A DNA stretch of 44,076 nucleotides from Actinomycetota bacterium (GTDB taxonomy: Bacteria; Actinomycetota; Actinomycetes; Nanopelagicales; Nanopelagicaceae), in assembly GCA_026393015.1 (NCBI GenBank), contig JAPLBA010000063.1:1-44076 (forward strand), given 5' to 3'. The notes beneath the pieces are model-generated. The model had not been told where the DNA came from. It did not search any database and saw nothing but the letters and a program-made list of their open reading frames with translations. Shown here one piece after another: positions 34,149-42,507 of this stretch; the first letter of the stretch is position 1, and each line of letters starts with the position of its first letter. The position numbers and the translations under genes were made by a program.

Positions 34149-34586
34149 ATGGCCGATCAAACTGAGTCCTCAATCATCATCGAAGCCACGCCCGCCGAAG
34201 TCATGGCGGTAGTGGCCGATCTCAAGAATTACCCATCCTGGGCCAGTGCTATCAAGCGCGTTGACATAGATGAGACAGACGAGAGTGGGCGCCCCTTGCG
34301 GGTCACCATCTCAATTGACGCGGGCGCCATGCGTGACACAGTCTCGCTGGTCTATGACTGGAGTGGCAGCCCAGATGTGGTCAGCTGGTCCTTAGAGGAC
34401 GCCAAGATGCTCACAGCGATGGACGGCGCCTATGAAGTTCGCAAACACCCGGAAGGCTCGGAAGTTTCTTACCGATTGACCGTAGATCTTTCGATGCCGA
34501 TGCTCTCGATGATCAAGCGCAAAGCCGAGAAGGATGTCGTTGACTCCGCCCTCAAGCAGTTAAAGAAGTTCGTCGAAGAGCAGTAG
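34149..34586 (+). CDS. SRPBCC (polyketide cyclase/dehydrase-like) protein, Rv2185c-like
   Basis: A 145-aa helix-grip protein that could bind a hydrophobic ligand in its cavity. The N-terminal strand SSIIIEATPAEVMAVVADLKNYPSW, the middle LVYDWSGSPDVVSWSLEDA and the long C-terminal helix are typical. Mycobacteria carry a similar protein (Rv2185c, recalled) near fadD15. Divergent from the acyl-CoA ligase with 99 bases between starts, it may handle acyl or polyketide lipids; the ligand is unknown. Confidence 0.85.
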   Translation: MADQTESSIIIEATPAEVMAVVADLKNYPSWASAIKRVDIDETDESGRPLRVTISIDAGAMRDTVSLVYDWSGSPDVVSWSLEDAKMLTAMDGAYEVRKHPEGSEVSYRLTVDLSMPMLSMIKRKAEKDVVDSALKQLKKFVEEQ

Positions 34587-34592
34587 CCCTCG

Positions 34593-35207
34593 CTACACCA
34601 CGGCCCCGTCGTCGCCACTTTCTTCGGTGGGGATCATGCGCGCCCATAAGGTGATGCCCCCTGATGCCAATGCCAGTGCGCCGATCCAAGGTGCCATACC
34701 GTCAAGATCCCAAGTGGTGATTTGTGAGATCAAGATGAGCGCGGCACCCCCTGTGACGCCGAATTTGGCAGCACGTGAGATGGAGTCTCCCTGTGGTCTG
34801 GGTGCTGGAATCGGCGGTACGAAATGGTCATCCAATTCGGGTATGAAATCAAGTTCTGAGTGAGCGATAATCACATTCGGAGCGTCGAGATTAAGCCCAC
34901 CAACGATGTCTGCAAATTCGTCTTCAATGCGATTGTTTTCGATGTGAGTCATAATTTCTACGGCGCGATGCTTTTCGCTCCGTTCAACAAAGATGCTCTC
35001 GGTGAGCGGGGCTACGTGCGAAATGCCACGGTAGGGAGAGTTGTCTTCAGTCGCAATTGCGTACGCGGGGATTTTTGCCGAAAAAAGTTCTAGCAACATC
35101 GCTCCCGCCATCGGTGCTGGCGCGTAGTACGCGTGTGTCCAATCGAAGGCGGTTAAGCCATTGCTCTTGGCTCCGTAGGGAACTACGGCGGGGAAATCTT
35201 GGCTCAT
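34593..35207 (-). CDS. Hypothetical protein with C-terminal membrane anchor
   Basis: A 204-aa protein not assigned to a known family. Residues 1-130 are soluble (GLTAFDWTHAYYAPAPMAGAM near the start; acidic LDFIPELDDHFVPPIP later), followed by two hydrophobic segments near 150-165 and 172-190. The N-terminal block resembles proteins that monitor or bind small ligands only weakly. It overlaps the esterase stop as ATGA, so the two are cotranscribed. Confidence 0.7.
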   Translation of the reverse strand: MSQDFPAVVPYGAKSNGLTAFDWTHAYYAPAPMAGAMLLELFSAKIPAYAIATEDNSPYRGISHVAPLTESIFVERSEKHRAVEIMTHIENNRIEDEFADIVGGLNLDAPNVIIAHSELDFIPELDDHFVPPIPAPRPQGDSISRAAKFGVTGGAALILISQITTWDLDGMAPWIGALALASGGITLWARMIPTEESGDDGAVV

Positions 35208-35971
35208 GAATTCACCCGAGCAAACTCGCGCAAGAACTCTACGGATTTACTCTCTAAGAGTGGGGCATCGTAATCAAGAGCCGCCACATGATAACTATTC
35301 TCAAGCGACACTTCGCGCTTTATCGAAGATGAAATCGACTTGAGTACTTTTTCGCAACTTGCTGCAGGAACTACATGATCTTGAATCGATCGAAAGAGGA
35401 TCGTAGGAGCGGTGACGTCGTGCAAGTGTGTGGAAAGATCGCGCCACAACTTTCGCAAAGAGTGCAAAGCGTTCACTGGAGTTTCGCGATATCCGTGAAT
35501 GGGTGGATGTGGCTTCGCAATATCGCTTCCGCTCGGTGGGAGAGTTTTCATGAAGAATCGCGTGATGGAGGTCAGTTTCAGTACCGGTCTTGGATCGTAA
35601 ACCGAAGGATTAAGTAGGAGGAGAGCTTTCACATGTTCCGGATGAATCGCGGCGTATCGGAGGGCGAGTGCTCCGCCCATCGAGAAACCGGCGATTGCAA
35701 TGTGGTGAACATCTTCAAGAAGCACTCGAGCGCCACGGTCGACTTCGTCATACCAATCTCTCCAAGAATTGGCATTCATCGCTCGCCAATCATCGCCATG
35801 ACCAGGGAGACGGATCACTGAAACTGTGTAACCAGCGGCCGCTACCGCTCTCGCCCAAGGCGCTACCGAGGCTGGCGAACCTGTGAAGCCGTGCACGAAG
35901 AGGACTCCGACATCGCGAGAGCCTTCAATGGTGAAGGGTGGGAGGCGATAGCCCTGCTCCGAATCTGGCAT
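35204..35971 (-). CDS. Alpha/beta-hydrolase, carboxylesterase/monoacylglycerol-lipase-like
   Basis: Serine hydrolase of 255 aa. LFVHGFTGSP holds the oxyanion HG, GFSMGGAL the nucleophile elbow (Ser near 97), FRSIQDHVVPAASC the acid Asp, and NSYHVAALD the catalytic His. The size and motifs resemble Est30-type carboxylesterases and bacterial monoacylglycerol lipases. It is divergent from plsC, so a role in membrane lipid turnover is plausible. Confidence 0.88.
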   Translation of the reverse strand: MPDSEQGYRLPPFTIEGSRDVGVLFVHGFTGSPASVAPWARAVAAAGYTVSVIRLPGHGDDWRAMNANSWRDWYDEVDRGARVLLEDVHHIAIAGFSMGGALALRYAAIHPEHVKALLLLNPSVYDPRPVLKLTSITRFFMKTLPPSGSDIAKPHPPIHGYRETPVNALHSLRKLWRDLSTHLHDVTAPTILFRSIQDHVVPAASCEKVLKSISSSIKREVSLENSYHVAALDYDAPLLESKSVEFLREFARVNS

Positions 35972-35977
35972 GAGTTC

Positions 35978-35983
35978 AGTCTA
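35978..35983 (-). promoter_or_regulatory. -10 element of the esterase operon (leaderless)
   Basis: TAGACT ends 6 nt before ATG 35971; the same hexamer is found at nfo. Confidence 0.6.
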
Positions 35984-36001
35984 GGGTTCACCCGTCACTC
36001 C

Positions 36002-36053
36002 AGCCTTTCCGAGAAGCCTTTCCGAGAGGCGCTCCCCAGAGACCTTTCTAAGA
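36002..36053. repeat. 13-bp tandem repeat between divergent promoters
   Basis: AGCCTTTCCGAGA occurs at 36002-36014 and again directly at 36015-36027. A third, degenerate copy (GACCTTTCTAAGA, 9 of 13 matches) is at 36041-36053. All lie between the esterase and plsC promoters, so they could be operator sites. Confidence 0.6.
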
Positions 36054-36079
36054 GCGCCCCATGGGTGGAGCGGGTTCGC

Positions 36080-36085
36080 TAGGGT
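36080..36085 (+). promoter_or_regulatory. -10 element of plsC (leaderless)
   Basis: TAGGGT ends 6 nt before GTG 36092. Confidence 0.55.
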
Positions 36086-36091
36086 TCTGCT

Positions 36092-36799
36092 GTGGCATAC
36101 GCACTGTTGAAGGCGATCCTCTTGCCTCTCTTGAGCCTGATCTTTCGACCCAAGGTCGAGGGGCTATCGCATGTGCCCACCCATGGCCCAGCAATTATTG
36201 CCAGCAACCATCTCTCATTTTCCGACTCAATTTTCATGCCACTGGTAATTCCGCGGCGGGTCACCTTTCTTGCTAAGAGTGAGTATTTTACTGGCAAAGG
36301 TGTGAAGGGCCGAGCTACTGCAGCAGCTTTCAGAGCCCTCGGGCAAGTACCAGTAGATCGCTCTGGCGGGCGTTCTAGTGAAGCCGCGCTGGAAACTGGA
36401 TTACGAATTTTGCGAGAGGGAAAGTTGTTAGGAATCTATCCGGAAGGCACGCGTTCCCCCGATGGGCGGCTTTATCGGGGGCGTACGGGAATCGCCCGCA
36501 TGGCGCTGGAGTCGGGCGTTCCTGTCATTCCAGTCGCGATGATTGATACAGACAAAATTCAACCGCCCGGAAAAGCGCTTCCGAAAATCATGCAAGTGGG
36601 TATTCGATTTGGTGAGCCGCTGGATTTCTCTCGCTATGAGGGAATGTCGGGGGACCGTTTTATTCTTCGATCGGTTACTGACGAAATCATGTACGCGTTG
36701 ATGGACTTAGGCGGCCAAGAGTACGTCGATATGTACGCGACGCGTGCCAAGCAGATCGAAGCAGATCAGGCTAAGAGCGATAGCGAAAGTGACGAGTAA
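36092..36799 (+). CDS. plsC: 1-acyl-sn-glycerol-3-phosphate acyltransferase
   Basis: Transfers an acyl group to lysophosphatidic acid, giving phosphatidic acid at the inner membrane face. The 235-aa protein has His40-x4-Asp45 in SNHLSFSD, FLAKSEYF, YPEGTRSPDG and VPVIPVAM, all acyltransferase motifs in order, after a short hydrophobic N-terminus. GTG start with a leaderless promoter. The acidic C-terminal tail (SDSESDE) is variable. The adjacent pfp-type gene starts six bases later and is probably cotranscribed. Confidence 0.93.
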   Translation: MAYALLKAILLPLLSLIFRPKVEGLSHVPTHGPAIIASNHLSFSDSIFMPLVIPRRVTFLAKSEYFTGKGVKGRATAAAFRALGQVPVDRSGGRSSEAALETGLRILREGKLLGIYPEGTRSPDGRLYRGRTGIARMALESGVPVIPVAMIDTDKIQPPGKALPKIMQVGIRFGEPLDFSRYEGMSGDRFILRSVTDEIMYALMDLGGQEYVDMYATRAKQIEADQAKSDSESDE

Positions 36800-36805
36800 C
36801 TCGCG

Positions 36806-37831
36806 GTGAAGGTAGGCATTCTCACGGGTGGCGGAGATTGTCCTGGTCTTAACGCGGTCATTCGGGCGATTGTGCGAAAGGGGGTGCCAACTTATGGTCA
36901 TGAATTCATTGGGTTTCGCGACGGATGGCGTGGTCCCCTTGAAAACGTCACCATGCCGCTCGACATTCAATCTGTGCGCGGCATCCTTACGCGCGGCGGG
37001 ACCATCCTTGGTTCCTCGCGTACGAATCCATTTAAGGAGGAGGACGGCCTCGCTCGCATTCAAAAAAATTTAGCTGCCCTCGGAGTCGATGCACTCATTG
37101 CGATTGGTGGGGAAGATACTCTTGGCGTCGCCAAAAAGTTGGCTGAGTTGGGTGTGCAAATAGTGGGTGTGCCAAAAACAATTGATAATGATCTGAACGC
37201 CACCGATTACACCTTTGGATTTGATACTGCAGTAAATATCGCAACTGAGGCAATCGATCGCTTGCATACAACAGCAGAATCTCATCACCGCGCACTTGTC
37301 GTTGAGGTGATGGGGCGTCACGCTGGCTGGATTGCGTTGCACTCAGGACTTGCCGGCGGGGCGAGTGTTATCTTGATTCCGGAGATTCCGTTTTCGATTG
37401 CCAAAGTCTGTGAATATGTGGAGTCACGATTCCGAACAAACTACGCGCCCATCATCGTGGTTTCAGAAGGTGCCATTCCGCAAGAAGGAGACATGGTCGT
37501 CAAGGATCAGAGTCTTGACGCTTTCGGCCATGTTCGTCTCTCCGGGATCGGTGAATGGGTAGCCCAGCAGATTGAAATCCGCACTGGCAAAGAGGCGCGC
37601 ACTTCGGTGCTCGGCCACATTCAACGAGGTGGCACCCCCACTGCTTTCGACCGAGTTCTCGCTACTCGCCTAGGGCTTCATGCCATCACGGCGGTACACG
37701 AGGGGGATTGGGGCAAGATGGTCTCGCTTCAGGGCACCCAGATTGTGCGAGTCGGGCTTGCCGAAGCCACCGCCAACCTCAAACTCGTCGATCCCCAGCG
37801 CTATGCAGAGGCCGAAGTCTTCTTCGGCTAG
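36806..37831 (+). CDS. 6-phosphofructokinase, predicted pyrophosphate-dependent
   Basis: Phosphorylates fructose 6-phosphate; 341 aa. The phosphoryl-donor motif GGEDT puts Asp at residue 104 and VGVPKTIDND puts Lys at 124. In the family, Gly104 goes with ATP and Asp104 plus Lys124 with pyrophosphate, so this should be the PPi-dependent, reversible type. The whole sequence resembles the Amycolatopsis methanolica PPi enzyme as recalled, including EVMGRHAGWIALHSG and VLGHIQRGGTPTAFDRVL. The start is GTG 36806, with no ribosome binding site visible. Confidence 0.88.
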   Translation: MKVGILTGGGDCPGLNAVIRAIVRKGVPTYGHEFIGFRDGWRGPLENVTMPLDIQSVRGILTRGGTILGSSRTNPFKEEDGLARIQKNLAALGVDALIAIGGEDTLGVAKKLAELGVQIVGVPKTIDNDLNATDYTFGFDTAVNIATEAIDRLHTTAESHHRALVVEVMGRHAGWIALHSGLAGGASVILIPEIPFSIAKVCEYVESRFRTNYAPIIVVSEGAIPQEGDMVVKDQSLDAFGHVRLSGIGEWVAQQIEIRTGKEARTSVLGHIQRGGTPTAFDRVLATRLGLHAITAVHEGDWGKMVSLQGTQIVRVGLAEATANLKLVDPQRYAEAEVFFG

Positions 37832-37867
37832 TCACTAATCCCGTCTCGTAGAGCCCCAGGTACGCCG

Positions 37868-37873
37868 TAGGCT
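37868..37873 (+). promoter_or_regulatory. -10 element of aroG (leaderless)
   Basis: TAGGCT ends 6 nt before ATG 37880. It is the fourth identical copy of this hexamer in a leaderless setting in the window. Confidence 0.6.
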
Positions 37874-37879
37874 TGTGAC

Positions 37880-39229
37880 ATGACTTCCTCTCAGAGTGGA
37901 AACGAGCTCGATCACTGGCGCTCACTGACCGCCGCACAGCAACCCCAATGGCCAGATGGTGCGGCCCTTGAGTCTGCGGTGGCTGAACTGCGCTCCTTTC
38001 CACCTCTGGTATTTGCTGGTGAGTGCGACTCTCTCAAAGAGAAAGTTGCTGCTGCAGCCAAAGGCGAGGCCTTCTGGCTTCAAGGTGGCGATTGCGCGGA
38101 AACTTTTGTGGCCGCCAGTGCTGATTCCATTCGCAACAGAATAAAAACTATTTTGCAGATGGCAGCGGTGCTGCAATACGGATCTGGGCTACCCGTCATC
38201 AAGGTAGGCCGGATGGCAGGCCAATATGCCAAGCCGCGTTCAAAAGACACCGAGACGCGCGATGGCGTCACACTGCCTGCCTACCGTGGAGATGCGGTTA
38301 ATGATCTGGAATTTACTCTCGCCGCTCGCACCCCCGATCCCAGTCGCCTGGTCAAGGTCTACAACACTTCGGCCGCCACGCTGAACTTGGTTCGGGCTTT
38401 TACTAACGGTGGATTTGCAGACTTACGCCAAGTGCATTCGTGGAACCAAGGCTTCGTGCGAGATTCATCAGCAGGCGAGCGTTATGAACAAATGGCGCGA
38501 GAGATCGGTCGTGCGCTCGCATTTCTTCGTTCAGCAGGGGCTGACCCGGCCGAGTTTCGTACTGTAGATCTTTATAGCAGTCACGAGGCGCTCATCTTGG
38601 AATACGAACGCGCGCTGACACGTATCGATTCGCGTACGCAATTGCCGTACAACGTTTCGGGCCACTTTGTTTGGATTGGTGAGCGCACTCGTCAACTCGA
38701 TGGTGCGCATGTGGACTTCATGTCTCGCATTCGTAACCCCATCGGCGTAAAACTCGGACCATCATCATCTGTTGACGATGCGTTATCTCTCATCGACAAG
38801 CTCGATCCAGATCGTGAGCCAGGTCGCCTCACCTTCATCACCCGCATGGGTGCAGGCAAAATCCGCGATGCACTTCCAAATTTGGTAGAGAAGGTAACAG
38901 CATCTGGTGCTCAGGTGTTGTGGGTCTGCGATCCGATGCATGGCAATACTTACGAGGCTCCGAGTGGGTACAAGACGCGCAAGTTTGACGATGTGATGGA
39001 TGAGATTGCCGGATTCTTTGAAGTTCACAAAGCACTCGGCACGCATCCAGGAGGCATTCATGTCGAACTCACCGGAGATGATGTCACTGAGTGTGTAGGT
39101 GGGGGAGAGCACATTTCGCATGATGATCTCGCTACGCGATACGAGAGCGCCTGCGATCCTCGCCTCAATCACACTCAATCGCTTGAAGTTTCGTTCCTCG
39201 TAGCGGAAATGCTTCGCGATCGCTCATGA
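37880..39229 (+). CDS. aroG: 3-deoxy-7-phosphoheptulonate synthase, class II
   Basis: First enzyme of the shikimate pathway, joining phosphoenolpyruvate and erythrose 4-phosphate. It is a plant-like class II DAHP synthase of 449 aa with GGDCAETF near residue 70, RMAGQYAKPRSKDTE near 113, the metal site WVCDPMHGNT and the terminal GGIHVELTGDDVTECVGG. Mycobacterial AroG (Rv2178c) is the relative; its N-terminal regulatory extension is present here in similar length. It overlaps ogt by ATGA. Confidence 0.95.
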   Translation: MTSSQSGNELDHWRSLTAAQQPQWPDGAALESAVAELRSFPPLVFAGECDSLKEKVAAAAKGEAFWLQGGDCAETFVAASADSIRNRIKTILQMAAVLQYGSGLPVIKVGRMAGQYAKPRSKDTETRDGVTLPAYRGDAVNDLEFTLAARTPDPSRLVKVYNTSAATLNLVRAFTNGGFADLRQVHSWNQGFVRDSSAGERYEQMAREIGRALAFLRSAGADPAEFRTVDLYSSHEALILEYERALTRIDSRTQLPYNVSGHFVWIGERTRQLDGAHVDFMSRIRNPIGVKLGPSSSVDDALSLIDKLDPDREPGRLTFITRMGAGKIRDALPNLVEKVTASGAQVLWVCDPMHGNTYEAPSGYKTRKFDDVMDEIAGFFEVHKALGTHPGGIHVELTGDDVTECVGGGEHISHDDLATRYESACDPRLNHTQSLEVSFLVAEMLRDRS

Positions 39230-39723
39230 CGAAGCTGGCCGCTGCCACACATTCATCACCGTTTGGCATGCTCTATCTCATCGCTGAAGATGATCTGCTT
39301 CTTGCCGCTGGCTTTCGTTCGTTAGACGAATTGCAAGCCCGGCTTCCGATGGGACTCTCCCAAAGAGGATTTCACAAGGTGGCGAAGATTTCCGAAGTAA
39401 GCGAAGTCTGGCGTTCGTATTGCGATGGTGACATTAAAGGGCTCTCTCGAGTGAAGTGGGAACAAGCGGGGGGTCCTTTTCGCCAAAAAGCGTGGAAGGC
39501 GATGACGAAAATCCCCGCCGGGAAGACAATCTCCTACGCCGACTTAGCCCTTAAATCTGGTTCACCGTCTGCTATGCGAGCGGCCGGCACTGCCTGCGCG
39601 ACAAATCTTATTGCACCGTTTATCCCATGCCACCGCATCGTGCGCACCGGTGGGGCGCTTGGTGGTTACGGGTATGGGTTGCCGACCAAGATCGCACTGC
39701 TTACCTTCGAAGGCGCGATTTAA
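39226..39723 (+). CDS. ogt: Methylated-DNA--protein-cysteine methyltransferase
   Basis: Suicide repair protein moving alkyl groups from O6-alkylguanine to its own cysteine, 165 aa. The active site is Cys135 in PFIPCHRIVRTGG, preceded by IPAGKTISYADLA and RAAGTACATN of the DNA-binding helices; an N-terminal ribonuclease-H-like domain precedes them. The start ATG lies within the aroG stop. The TAA stop overlaps that of convergent ltaE. Confidence 0.93.
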   Translation: MTKLAAATHSSPFGMLYLIAEDDLLLAAGFRSLDELQARLPMGLSQRGFHKVAKISEVSEVWRSYCDGDIKGLSRVKWEQAGGPFRQKAWKAMTKIPAGKTISYADLALKSGSPSAMRAAGTACATNLIAPFIPCHRIVRTGGALGGYGYGLPTKIALLTFEGAI

Positions 39724-40766
39724 GCGAGCAAACGAGCAAGTGTGGTGCCAGCTTCTTCACATTGTGCATCGTCGACATCTAAGTGGGTGATTGCTCTGGC
39801 CATGTTTGGACCCAGTGCGCCGATACGAATACCGGCAGCGCTTGCTTGGGTAGTAAATTCAGATGCATTCAATCGATGTTGCGAGAGATCGAAAACCATT
39901 ATGTTGGTGTCCACTAAGTCTGCGCTGATTACCTGCGGGGCTACTTTGTTTACGGTGTCGGCGATTGCCTTGGCGCGGCGGTGATCATCTTTCATTCGAT
40001 CAAGATTGTGATCCAAGGCGTAGATGCCTGCGGCGGCCAGAACTCCCACTTGGCGCATGCCACCGCCGTATCGTTTACGCCAGATTCGAGCATCTTTGAT
40101 GATCTCGTGCGTCGAGAGAAGAACTGACCCAATAGGTGCACCGAGACCTTTGGAGAGACAGACGCTCACGGTTTTGAAGTAAGAACCAAATTCTTTAAGT
40201 GAAGTTCCAGTGGCGATGTGAGCATTCCATAGTCGGGCGCCATCAAGGTGCATAGCGACCGTCGAGCCCTGGAGCGCATCACGCAATTTTTTAATTTCGG
40301 AGATCGGTTGGATGGTTCCACCACCAAAGTTGTGAGTATTTTCGACCGCAATCGCCGTCGTAGAAACTAAGTGAGGTCCGGAATCTGGCGTCATAAAATT
40401 AAGTACTTGATCAGCATTGAGCAGACCGCGTGGTGAACTCCATGTGCGAAATGTAATTCCGCTGAAGGCCGCCGCCGCACCTAACTCTGCCCGCGCTACA
40501 TGGGCGATGCTGTCGCATGCAAGTTCTTCGCCGGGCTTTACGAGCATGCGCATACCGAGTTGATTAGCTAGAGAGCCAGTGGGGCAGAAGAGACCAGCAT
40601 CGTGGCCGAAAAGCGCGGCTACTTTCGCTTCGAGAGCGTTGACGGTGGGGTCTTCGGCATATACATCGTCGCCCACTTCGGCTTCAGCCATGGCTTGGCG
40701 CATGGCCGCCGAGGGTTTAGTGACGGTATCTGACCGAAGATCGATAGCAGGTTTAGTGGTTGGCAC
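39720..40766 (-). CDS. ltaE: Low-specificity L-threonine aldolase
   Basis: PLP enzyme splitting threonine into glycine and acetaldehyde, 348 aa. Motifs are [12 protein letters not shown] at the start, [33 protein letters not shown] with the PLP-interacting Asp, and the Schiff-base Lys near residue 207 in [11 protein letters not shown]. The start is GTG 40766 just before the conserved block, overlapping the upstream EamA gene by 14 bases; an ATG at 40838 has no homology upstream. With gcvT it can feed glycine to one-carbon metabolism. Confidence 0.92.
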   Translation of the reverse strand: MPTTKPAIDLRSDTVTKPSAAMRQAMAEAEVGDDVYAEDPTVNALEAKVAALFGHDAGLFCPTGSLANQLGMRMLVKPGEELACDSIAHVARAELGAAAAFSGITFRTWSSPRGLLNADQVLNFMTPDSGPHLVSTTAIAVENTHNFGGGTIQPISEIKKLRDALQGSTVAMHLDGARLWNAHIATGTSLKEFGSYFKTVSVCLSKGLGAPIGSVLLSTHEIIKDARIWRKRYGGGMRQVGVLAAAGIYALDHNLDRMKDDHRRAKAIADTVNKVAPQVISADLVDTNIMVFDLSQHRLNASEFTTQASAAGIRIGALGPNMARAITHLDVDDAQCEEAGTTLARLLA

Positions 40767-41640
40767 GGGAGATATCTTGCCATGCCTTCTTGGGTCCAAG
40801 CTCCACGAGGTACATGGCGAGCAAAACGAGGGCGCCACCTGTAAGCAACTTAAAGGTCAAGTGTTCATTGCCCACATAGACCGCGAAGACACCCGAGAAG
40901 ACGGGTTCCATGGTCATAATGACCGCTGCACGCGTCGGGGCTACCAGCGCTTGCGTCCAGGTTTGTACGACGAAGGCTACTGCGGTGCAGGCTACTGAAA
41001 TGAAGAGCAGCGCTCCCCAAACGCCGCCGTCAGGAGGGGGTTGATACCCATCTGGGAGAGCCGCCACCCAGCAGAGCAGCGAAACGATCGAGAGTTGCAC
41101 AATGGCAAACGAATAAGCATTTTCGTGCATGCTCCACTCGCCGAGCCCGACAATGTGCAGGGCAAATCCCACGGCGGTGAGAACCGTGAGCGCTTCGCCG
41201 CCTCCCATACTCCACCCTTTGAGTGAGAGCAGTGCCAACCCGATGGTGGCTAAGAGCACGCCAACCCAAGGCCATCTACCGATTGGCCGGCGCAAGATCC
41301 AACCTCCGATGATCGGAGTGAAGACCACGAAGAGCCCTGTAATGAATCCACTGACCGCGGCGGGGGCAGTTCGGAGTCCAAACGTCTGCGCCAGGTAACC
41401 ACCACCCAGGGCCACGCCAAGAAGGCTCCCTCGCACCAAGGTGTGTTTTGAAATCGACTTGAGCGCCTTGGGACGGACGAGAACAAGTAAGAGCGCGGCG
41501 ATCGTGAAGCGCGTGGCTAAAAAATCTGCTGGAGGCTGTCGAGTAATCGAATCCTTGATAAGAATGAAGGTAGATCCCCAGACCACAGTGACTCCTAAGA
41601 GAGCGAAAGTGGCAATACGGGCGTGTGAAAGTGACTTCAC
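40753..41640 (-). CDS. EamA/DMT-family transporter
   Basis: Drug/metabolite exporter of 295 aa with ten predicted helices in two EamA repeats. [16 protein letters not shown] is the first-repeat signature and [20 protein letters not shown] the second. The exported compound cannot be told. GTG start overlapping the nfo stop (GTGA), with AGGAA a few bases upstream; it is cotranscribed with ltaE, which suggests an amino-acid substrate, though only by position. Confidence 0.9.
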   Translation of the reverse strand: MKSLSHARIATFALLGVTVVWGSTFILIKDSITRQPPADFLATRFTIAALLLVLVRPKALKSISKHTLVRGSLLGVALGGGYLAQTFGLRTAPAAVSGFITGLFVVFTPIIGGWILRRPIGRWPWVGVLLATIGLALLSLKGWSMGGGEALTVLTAVGFALHIVGLGEWSMHENAYSFAIVQLSIVSLLCWVAALPDGYQPPPDGGVWGALLFISVACTAVAFVVQTWTQALVAPTRAAVIMTMEPVFSGVFAVYVGNEHLTFKLLTGGALVLLAMYLVELGPKKAWQDISRANH

Positions 41641-42488
41641 AAATTCCTAAACTCTTTAAGGAGCGCTACTTCGCGACCATGTTCGGGTTCATTTCCTGGA
41701 GTTTCGAGGATAAATGGAACGCCAGCGGTTGCTCCATGAGAGAGCAAATCTCTAAACGGCGCGCTTCCGATATGGCCTTCTCCCAGATTTGCGTGACGAT
41801 CCTTCAGTGAGCCGCACACATCCATCGAATCGTTAGCGTGAATAAGTTTGAGGCGATCGCCGACTACTTCAACGAGTAAATCAAGAGTTGACTTCACTCC
41901 ACCTTCGGCGGCGAGATCATAGCCAGCAGCAAAGACGTGGCAGGTGTCGAGGCAGATACCAACTTTCGGGTGGTACTCCAAAGCTTCAAGGTAGTGAGTC
42001 AGATCTTCTAACGCGCGGCAGAGTGATTGGCCTTGACCAGCTGTTGGTTCCAGCAGGAGGTAGGGCGCGTCATCATCTAGTGCATCGAGAATCGGCATCA
42101 TTCCATCATGAATTTGTTTCCAGGCTTTCTCTACATGAGATGCATCAACTGCTGATCCAGTATGAATAACAGCCCCGTGGGCACCGATTTCTGCGCTGCG
42201 TCTCAAAGCGTAGGAAGTTGCGTTTAAGGAGTTGAGGTAGGTGGCCTCCGTGGGGGAGCCCAAGTTAATGAGAAAGGGCGCGTGTACCCAAGTCGAAATA
42301 TTACGGTCGGCGGCTAGCTCACGAAATTTTAAGTCTGCTACCTGGTCACCCTCAGGTGTCGCCCAACCTCGGGGGTTGGATACAAAGACCTGAATCGCTT
42401 CTGCCCCAATAGTTTCGGCGTATCCCAAAGCGCGTTTTGCGAGACCGCCGGAAGCAGGGACGTGCGCACCGATGCGCCGAGATGACAT
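41637..42488 (-). CDS. nfo: Endonuclease IV
   Basis: AP endonuclease of 283 aa (TIM barrel, trinuclear zinc) in base excision repair. It begins RIGAHVPASGGLAKRA and has metal ligands in VIHTGSAVD, LEPTAGQG, LDTCHVFAAGYD, LIHANDS and HANLGEGHIG. The start ATG 42488 has TAGACT 6 nt upstream, though the PASTA kinase lies only 19 bases upstream on the same strand. It leads the nfo-EamA-ltaE unit. Confidence 0.95.
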   Translation of the reverse strand: MSSRRIGAHVPASGGLAKRALGYAETIGAEAIQVFVSNPRGWATPEGDQVADLKFRELAADRNISTWVHAPFLINLGSPTEATYLNSLNATSYALRRSAEIGAHGAVIHTGSAVDASHVEKAWKQIHDGMMPILDALDDDAPYLLLEPTAGQGQSLCRALEDLTHYLEALEYHPKVGICLDTCHVFAAGYDLAAEGGVKSTLDLLVEVVGDRLKLIHANDSMDVCGSLKDRHANLGEGHIGSAPFRDLLSHGATAGVPFILETPGNEPEHGREVALLKEFRNL

Positions 42489-42494
42489 TCGTGG

Positions 42495-42500
42495 AGTCTA
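42495..42500 (-). promoter_or_regulatory. -10 element of nfo (leaderless)
   Basis: TAGACT ends 6 nt before ATG 42488 in the 19-bp gap after the kinase gene, so nfo can be transcribed separately. Confidence 0.55.
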
Positions 42501-42507
42501 GCCGCTG

